Shown: positions 59,221 through 64,000 of the stretch, piece by piece | Numbering within the stretch: position 1 is the stretch's first letter | Layout: each line of letters starts with the position of its first letter | Origin: Prado023 sp963706885 | Lineage (GTDB): Bacteria > Actinomycetota > Actinomycetes > S36-B12 > CAIYMF01 | NCBI GenBank assembly: GCA_963706885.1 | Contig: CAVPNX010000031.1 | Span: forward strand, 232,085-296,084 | Direction of reading: 5' to 3' | DNA length: 64,000 bases | Translations under genes and position numbers: made by a program | Notes under the pieces: generated by a model | Seen by the model: the letters and a program-made list of their open reading frames with translations, nothing else | Databases searched by the model: none | Told to the model about the DNA's origin: nothing

Positions 59221-61050
59221 ATGTCAAGGCACGAACCGGGGGCGATGATCGGCTATCCCGAGCTGACGGTCGACAAGGGCCTCAAGCGCGGCGCCCTCGG
59301 GCTCTTCGCCAGCATCGTGATCGGCGTCGCGTCGACTGCTCCGGCCTACAGCCTCGCAGCGAGCCTGGGGTTCGTGGTGGCCACGCAGAACGGTGACAGC
59401 ATCGTCGGCGTCAAGGCCCCGGCGATCATGCTCCTGGCCTTCGTGCCCATGTTCCTGATCGCCATCGCCTACCAACAGCTCAACAGCGCCGAACCCGACT
59501 GCGGGACGACCTTCACGTGGGCAACGCGCGCGTTCGGTCCGCGTGCGGGCTGGATGGGCGGCTGGGGCATCATCGCCGCTGACGTCATCGTGATGGCGAA
59601 CCTCGCGCAGATCGCGGGCTCCTACACCTTCCAGCTCCTCGGCATGGATGCTGCTGCGGAGAGCACGTTCTGGAGCACAGTGGCCGGCGTGATCTGGATC
59701 ATCGTCATGACCTATATCTGCTTCCGCGGGATCGAGGTCTCCGCGCGGATGCAGTACGCGCTGCTGGGGATCGAGCTGGTGATCCTCGTGGCGTTCTCGT
59801 TCATCGCCCTGCTTCGGGTGTACACAGGCAATGCGCCCGAGGGCTACCTGACTCCCAGCCTCTCGTGGTTGTGGCCCTCCGGGCTCTCCCTCGGCTCGAT
59901 GGTGACGGCCACGCTCATCGCGGTGTTCATCTACTGGGGCTGGGACACCGCTGTCTCGGTCAACGAGGAGAGCGACGACCCCGAGCGGACCCCGGGCAGG
60001 GCGGCGATCCTGTCCACCTTGCTGCTGCTCGTGACCTATGCGCTGGTCTCGGTCGCGACCGTGGCGTTCGGCGGTGTCGGCGACACCGAGTACAGCCTGG
60101 CCAACGAGGCCAACGCCGACGACGTGTTCGCGGCCCTGGGCCCGGCGGTCTTCGGCGACTCCCCCATCGGTGCAGCCTTCGAGTTCCTGCTCATCATCTC
60201 GGTGCTGACCTCCGCCTCGGCCTCCACCCAGACCACGATCCTGCCCACGGCGCGCACCACGCTGTCGATGGGCGCCTACAAGGCCCTGCCCGATGCCTTC
60301 GCGCGGGTCCACCCCCGCTACCTGACGCCCTCCTACGCCACGATCATGATGGGCGTGGTCTCCATCGTGTTCTACGTGGGGTTGACCAGCTTCAGCCAGA
60401 ACGTCCTGGCCGACTCGATCGCGGCGGTCGGGTTGATGATCGCGTTCTACTACGGGATCACCGGATTCGCCTGCGTCTGGTACTACCGCCGGGACCTCAC
60501 CGCCAGCTGGCAGGACGCGATGCGCAAGGGGGTCATGCCGGCCCTCGGGGGGCTCATGCTGCTGGGCGCCTTCGTGATCGCCTGCGTGCAGTACGCGGAC
60601 CCGGCTTATGGGTCGACGACCGTGTTCGGGATCGGTGGGGTGTTCGTGCTGGGGATGGGCGCGCTCCTGCTGGGGCTGATCGCCATGGTGACCTGGAACG
60701 TCATCGCCCCGGCGTTCTTCCGCGGGGAGACCCTGTCCAAGCGTGTGGACTCCGACCTGGTCCTGGTCGCCCTGGACCATGAGGACCAGACGCTGCGCCT
60801 TCCGGACTCCGGCCTGCCGGAGATCATCATCGCCCCCGACCTGTCGAACCTGCCACCGGGCATGAGCGCCATGGACCTGGAGACCGGACGGTCGATCGAC
60901 GACACCGGGGAGCTGCGGGCCCTGAACGCGGAGCGGCTGGCCGCGCTGGAGGCCGCGGGGGCCGCGGAGGCTGCGGAGGCTGCGGAGGCTGCGGAGGCCG
61001 AACCCGCCCCCGGCAGCGGCCCGGACGAGCAGCGCCCCGACCCTGTGTGA
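59221..61050 (+). CDS. APC-superfamily amino acid permease with repetitive C-terminal tail
   Basis: A 609-residue transporter. About twelve helices span residues 20-500; the first contains SIVIGVASTAPAYSLAASLG, the APC helix-1 region, and GWDTAVSVNEESDDPERTPGRA is a typical loop. Substrate is probably an amino acid or amine. A C-terminal cytoplasmic tail of about 100 residues ends in Ala-Glu repeats (AAEAAEAAEAAEAE) and an acidic Pro-rich stretch, longer than usual. AGGAGG sits 8 nt before the ATG. The 128 bp upstream, shared with the divergent cDPGS-like gene, must hold both promoters; I cannot identify the boxes with confidence. Confidence 0.9.
   Translation: MSRHEPGAMIGYPELTVDKGLKRGALGLFASIVIGVASTAPAYSLAASLGFVVATQNGDSIVGVKAPAIMLLAFVPMFLIAIAYQQLNSAEPDCGTTFTWATRAFGPRAGWMGGWGIIAADVIVMANLAQIAGSYTFQLLGMDAAAESTFWSTVAGVIWIIVMTYICFRGIEVSARMQYALLGIELVILVAFSFIALLRVYTGNAPEGYLTPSLSWLWPSGLSLGSMVTATLIAVFIYWGWDTAVSVNEESDDPERTPGRAAILSTLLLLVTYALVSVATVAFGGVGDTEYSLANEANADDVFAALGPAVFGDSPIGAAFEFLLIISVLTSASASTQTTILPTARTTLSMGAYKALPDAFARVHPRYLTPSYATIMMGVVSIVFYVGLTSFSQNVLADSIAAVGLMIAFYYGITGFACVWYYRRDLTASWQDAMRKGVMPALGGLMLLGAFVIACVQYADPAYGSTTVFGIGGVFVLGMGALLLGLIAMVTWNVIAPAFFRGETLSKRVDSDLVLVALDHEDQTLRLPDSGLPEIIIAPDLSNLPPGMSAMDLETGRSIDDTGELRALNAERLAALEAAGAAEAAEAAEAAEAEPAPGSGPDEQRPDPV
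60964..60999 (+). repeat. Four 9-bp tandem repeats in permease tail
   Basis: GCGGAGGCT occurs three times, then GCGGAGGCC, coding for repeated AEA. A slippage-prone run that should vary in length between strains. Confidence 0.85.
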
Positions 61051-61159
61051 GGCTCACACCGGCCCCTTACCCTCCCGCGATCGGCCTCCTACCCCGGTCG
61101 GCCACTGTGGATCCACGGTCGAGAACTCGACCAGTCCACTCCAGGAAGGGACCACAACG

Positions 61160-61858
61160 ATGAACCGCACACTGAAGATCGGCTCCGGGATCGCCATCGG
61201 AGCGGCCGCCGTGGCCGTTGCCGGGATGATGGCGACCGCCTCCCCCGTTGCCACGAGCCTGACCGCTGCCGACCCCTCCCCATCAGCCTCAACTGACGCT
61301 CAGCAGGGGGATCAGGGAACCGGTCGCGGACATGCAGGTGAGACCCCGCTGACCGGCGCAGCTGCCGAGGACGCGACGGCCGCAGCGAAGGCAGCCGTGC
61401 CCGGCGGCACGGTGCTGCGCGTCGAGACGGACAGCGACGGCGGAGCCACCTACGAGGCACACGTCCGCAAGAGCGACGGCACCGAGGTGGTCGTGAAGAT
61501 GGACAAGGAGTTCAAGGTCACCGGTACGGAGGAGTTCACGGGCCGCGGTGGGCACCGGGGCGGCGGCCATGGCGGTGGCCCCGGCGCGGGCGAGACCCCG
61601 CTGACCGGTGCCGATGCCGAGAAGGCCACGTCGGCCGCGAAGGCCGCCGTGTCCGGTGGCACGGTGATCCGGGTCGAGACCGACTCGGACGGCACCTATG
61701 AGGCCCACGTCCGCAAGTCCGACGGGACCGAGGTCGAGGTCAAGATGGACAGCAGCTTCACGGTGACCTCCGTCGAGGAGTTCCAGGGCCGCAGCGGCCA
61801 CGGCCCCGACGATGCCGACGACGACGACTCGTCGGCATCGGCGACTCCCTCTGCCTGA
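61160..61858 (+). CDS. Exported protein with two PepSY-type repeats
   Basis: A 232-residue exported protein: signal peptide (LKIGSGIAIGAAAVAVAGMM), a Ser/Asp/Gln linker, then two near-identical repeats, each ETPLTG-x-DAEKATSAAKAAV-x-GGTVIRVETDSDGTYEAHV followed by KSDGTEV-x-VKMD, i.e. PepSY domains, joined by a Gly/His-rich linker (GGHRGGGHGGG) that could bind metal. The tail is acidic (DDADDDDSSAS). GGAAGGGA lies before the ATG. It sits 19 bp ahead of an MprAB-like two-component pair, and PepSY proteins frequently flank such systems, so it may be their target or modulator. Confidence 0.85.
   Translation: MNRTLKIGSGIAIGAAAVAVAGMMATASPVATSLTAADPSPSASTDAQQGDQGTGRGHAGETPLTGAAAEDATAAAKAAVPGGTVLRVETDSDGGATYEAHVRKSDGTEVVVKMDKEFKVTGTEEFTGRGGHRGGGHGGGPGAGETPLTGADAEKATSAAKAAVSGGTVIRVETDSDGTYEAHVRKSDGTEVEVKMDSSFTVTSVEEFQGRSGHGPDDADDDDSSASATPSA
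61340..61801 (+). repeat. Direct duplication encoding the two PepSY domains
   Basis: Copy 1 (61340-61555) and copy 2 (61592-61801) align throughout, e.g. GAGACCCCGCTGACCGG opens both and GAGGAGTTC lies near both ends. An intragenic duplication. Confidence 0.85.
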
Positions 61859-61877
61859 CGTCGGGCACACTGAGCCG

Positions 61878-62582
61878 ATGACCTCAACCGTGCTGGTGGC
61901 CGACGACGACCGGGCGATCCGGGAGTCGTTGGCCACCGCGCTGGAGTTGGCCGGGTACGAGGTGACCACCTGCGCCGATGGCGTCGAGGCGTTGGCCGCC
62001 ACCCGGGCACGAGACTTCGATGTGATCATCCTCGACGTGATGATGCCCGGCGTCGACGGCCTCGGTGTGTGCAGCGTGCTGCGCGCGGAGGGCAATCGGG
62101 TGCCCATCCTGATGGTCACCGCGCGGACCGAGACACCGGATCGCGTGGCCGGGCTCGACGCCGGAGCCGACGACTACGTGGCCAAGCCGTACGACCTCGA
62201 CGAGCTCCTGGCCCGCATCCGGGCCCTTCTCCGGCGGGTCGACACACAACTGCCCCCGACCCCCGTCACGGATGTCGAGCGCGAGCCTGTCCTCGAGGTC
62301 GGCGCGGTCCGTCTGGATCCGGCCGCTCGTCGGGTCTGGGCGCATGGGCAGGAGGTGTCGCTGTCGCGCACCGAGTTCGACCTGCTCGAGCTGCTCATGC
62401 GCAACGCGGGGATCGTGGTCGAGCACCACGTCATCTACGACCGGATCTGGGGCTACGACTTCGGCCCGGAGAGCAAGAACCTCGCGGTCTTCATCGGCTA
62501 CTTGCGGCGCAAGCTCGACGTCCCCGGCGACACGCTGATCAGGTCGGTGCGCGGCGTGGGGTACACCATGCGGGAGGACTGA
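61878..62582 (+). CDS. OmpR-family response regulator (MprA/PrrA-like)
   Basis: A 234-residue regulator: receiver domain with acidic pocket VADDDR, phosphoacceptor D53 in ILDVMMPG and the Lys in AKPYD; then a winged-helix DNA-binding domain (VSLSRTEFDLLELLM, FIGYLRRKLDV, RSVRGVGYTM). It is the cognate partner of the histidine kinase that begins one base after its stop. CACACT lies 6 nt before the ATG, so a separate leaderless start is possible although the PepSY gene is only 19 bp upstream. Similar pairs respond to cell-envelope stress. Confidence 0.94.
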   Translation: MTSTVLVADDDRAIRESLATALELAGYEVTTCADGVEALAATRARDFDVIILDVMMPGVDGLGVCSVLRAEGNRVPILMVTARTETPDRVAGLDAGADDYVAKPYDLDELLARIRALLRRVDTQLPPTPVTDVEREPVLEVGAVRLDPAARRVWAHGQEVSLSRTEFDLLELLMRNAGIVVEHHVIYDRIWGYDFGPESKNLAVFIGYLRRKLDVPGDTLIRSVRGVGYTMRED

Positions 62583-62583
62583 G

Positions 62584-64000
62584 GTGCGCCTGCAGACCCG
62601 CCTGGCGATCCTCTTCGGTGCGGTCGTGACCGCTGCGGCGATCCTGATGGGGACGCTGAGCTACGTGGCCATGGCGTCCCGGCTGCAGGCCCAGGTCGAC
62701 CAGTCGCTGCTCGAGGTCTCCACGCCGCTCGCGCGTGAGCTGGCGCGGGGAGACCTGCCCCGTGAGCTCGTCGACGACCATGACGGTCGTGAGGCTCGGG
62801 GCGGACGCGGCGGGACGGAGCTGGTGCTGCCCACCCAGATCGTGCTGCCGGATGGGACCGTGATCGCAGACCCGAACGACGTGTCCCTTCCGGCGGGAGA
62901 CCAGGACCTGGCCATCGCCCGCTCAGCGACGCCGGCGCTCGTGTTCGCCGACGCGACCATCGACACTCGGCCCTATCGGATGGTCACGCAGTCGGCAGGA
63001 GGGTCCGAGGGGGCGGTCCAGGTCGGGCGCGATGTCTCTGAGAACGCCCGGGTCCTCACGTCGCTGGCGTGGCTGCTGGCGGGCATCGGACTCCTGGTCG
63101 CGGTCCTGGCAGCGCTGGCAGGCTGGTTCGTCGCCCGGCGGACCTCGTCGCGCCTCGTGGAACTCACCGATGCGGCCGAGACGGTCACCGACACCGGCCG
63201 CCTGGACACCGACGTCCCAGTCTCCGGCACCGACGAGGTCGCGCGGTTGGCCACGTCGTTCAACGCGATGCTGGTGCGCCTCGGACAGGCGCGTGACGAC
63301 CAGCAGCGTCTCGTCCAGGACGCCGGCCATGAGCTGCGCACCCCGTTGACCTCCTTGCGCACGAACGTCAGCCTGCTACGGCAGTTCGACGCGATGTCCC
63401 CGGAGGTTCGGGAGCGAGTGATCGCCGACCTGGATGGTGAGACCAGGGAGCTGACGGCGCTCGTGGATGAGGTGGTGACGCTCGCGGTCGCAGTGCCTGC
63501 GGACTCCCCGCGGGCCCCGGTGGACCTCGCTGCGATGGCACGCGCGGTCGCAGCCAGGGCCGATCGCCGCACAGGTCGCGTCGTGTCGCTCCAGGTCGAT
63601 GACTCCATCGTCCTCGGGCAGGGCGCCCTGCTGGCCCGGGCGATGTGGAACCTGGTCGAGAACGCCTGCAAGTTCTCCCCTGAGGGCGCCCCGATCGAGC
63701 TGGTCGTGGACAACGGCGCCGTCCTGGTCCGTGATCGTGGACCCGGCATCGATCCGGCGGACCTGACACACGTGTTCGACCGCTTCTACCGGGCGACGTC
63801 GGCGCGCTCCCTGCCGGGATCGGGGCTGGGATTGGCGATCGTGCGCGACGTGGCCGACTCCCACGGTGGACGGGCGTTCGCCGCCAACCGGCCCGATGGT
63901 GGCGCCGAGGTTGGATTCTGGGTACCCGTGTACCCGGCGGTGACGGACCAGCAGGCGTCGGCCGTCGGGGTCACAAACCCAAGCGGCGCAACGTCTGCGC
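62584..64000 (+). CDS. Sensor histidine kinase (MprB-like), 3' end beyond window
   Basis: 472 codons are visible, open to the right edge. Layout: a short N-terminal membrane helix (LAILFGAVVTAAAILMG), a periplasmic sensor region of about 120 residues, a second membrane helix (LAWLLAGIGLLVAVLAALAGW), HAMP, the phosphoacceptor H249 in DAGHELRTPL, then the ATPase domain with the N-box NLVENACKFS, G1 VRDRGPGID, F-box VFDRFYR and G2 GSGLGLAIV. The receptor region shows no known fold. GTG 62584 starts one base after the regulator stop, so they form an operon. Only a short C-terminal tail can be missing. Confidence 0.93.
   Translation, partial: MRLQTRLAILFGAVVTAAAILMGTLSYVAMASRLQAQVDQSLLEVSTPLARELARGDLPRELVDDHDGREARGGRGGTELVLPTQIVLPDGTVIADPNDVSLPAGDQDLAIARSATPALVFADATIDTRPYRMVTQSAGGSEGAVQVGRDVSENARVLTSLAWLLAGIGLLVAVLAALAGWFVARRTSSRLVELTDAAETVTDTGRLDTDVPVSGTDEVARLATSFNAMLVRLGQARDDQQRLVQDAGHELRTPLTSLRTNVSLLRQFDAMSPEVRERVIADLDGETRELTALVDEVVTLAVAVPADSPRAPVDLAAMARAVAARADRRTGRVVSLQVDDSIVLGQGALLARAMWNLVENACKFSPEGAPIELVVDNGAVLVRDRGPGIDPADLTHVFDRFYRATSARSLPGSGLGLAIVRDVADSHGGRAFAANRPDGGAEVGFWVPVYPAVTDQQASAVGVTNPSGATSA

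Noticed and set aside
1..64000. Insertion sequence, integron, prophage or plasmid origin
   Set aside because: No transposase, integrase, terminal inverted repeats or phage structural gene was found apart from the DUF222 remnant; tRNA genes are not followed by direct-repeat attachment sites.

Overview
The window is a high-GC (roughly 70% by eye) stretch of actinomycete chromosome. The evidence is the actinobacteria-restricted families (SCO1664-type protein, DUF3090, the MSMEG_4193-type phosphatase, DUF3099, a PGPGW/TIGR02611 membrane protein, DUF4916, DUF222), an SsgA-like protein of the kind found in morphologically complex actinomycetes, frequent GTG starts, and many genes whose start codon lies 6-8 nt behind a TANNNT -10 box with no Shine-Dalgarno sequence (leaderless genes). 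Genus and order cannot be fixed from the sequence. I see no rRNA, CRISPR array, prophage or insertion sequence; the only trace of a repetitive element is a DUF222 (13E12-type) fragment inside a broken DinB gene.

Layout. 0-5.9 kb: the 5' end of a sirtuin, a small P-loop kinase, the SCO1664-DUF3090-phosphatase trio, CorA, UppP and an aldo/keto reductase. 6-8.3 kb: DinB/DUF222 composite pseudogene facing an M20 peptidase. 8.3-13.6 kb: DUF4916, VKOR, tRNA-Leu, an eight-repeat YVTN lipoprotein-like protein, DUF1028, GNAT, EamA. 13.6-19.8 kb: PLP decarboxylase, secreted kelch-like protein, DHPS-like/RibD-like pair, an orphan protein, a secreted SGNH protein. 20-23.3 kb: ackA-pta. 23.3-28.7 kb: membrane PI-PLC-like protein, SpoU methyltransferase, SPFH-NfeD, ABC ATPase. 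28.8-39.8 kb: SerB, SixA, cyanophycinase, cyanophycin synthetase, a Mur-ligase-only relative, TldD/TldE. 39.8-47.4 kb: dodecin, DUF3099, a toroid-fold protein, Na+/H+ antiporter, and a dihydroorotate dehydrogenase-like gene overlapping nifJ. 47.5-54 kb: HIT protein, ThrS, DUF1269, tRNA-Val, PGPGW protein, SsgA-like protein, PabC/PabB. 54.1-64 kb: tRNA-Gly-Cys-Val, lipoproteins, ArsR-ArsM, a cyclic-2,3-diphosphoglycerate-synthetase-like protein, an APC permease, a PepSY protein and an MprAB-like two-component pair cut by the window end.

How the parts fit. NifJ (pyruvate to acetyl-CoA plus reduced ferredoxin/flavodoxin) and Pta-AckA (acetyl-CoA to acetate plus ATP) give a complete oxygen-independent route for ATP. 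CphA and CphB make and open a cyanophycin nitrogen/carbon store, and two further peptide-active functions (a Mur ligase without ATP-grasp domain, and TldD/E) lie immediately beside them. PabB/PabC and the DHPS-like gene touch folate metabolism. ArsR-ArsM form a small arsenic methylation unit.

Quality warning: at least nine conserved genes (phosphatase, aldo/keto reductase, pta, PI-PLC, SpoU, SPFH, ABC ATPase, tldD, arsR) carry apparent frameshifts, and every one that can be sized is explained by one or two EXTRA bases, often in a short G/C run. This one-sided pattern looks like sequencing or assembly error rather than decay, so these genes should be read as probably intact in the organism.
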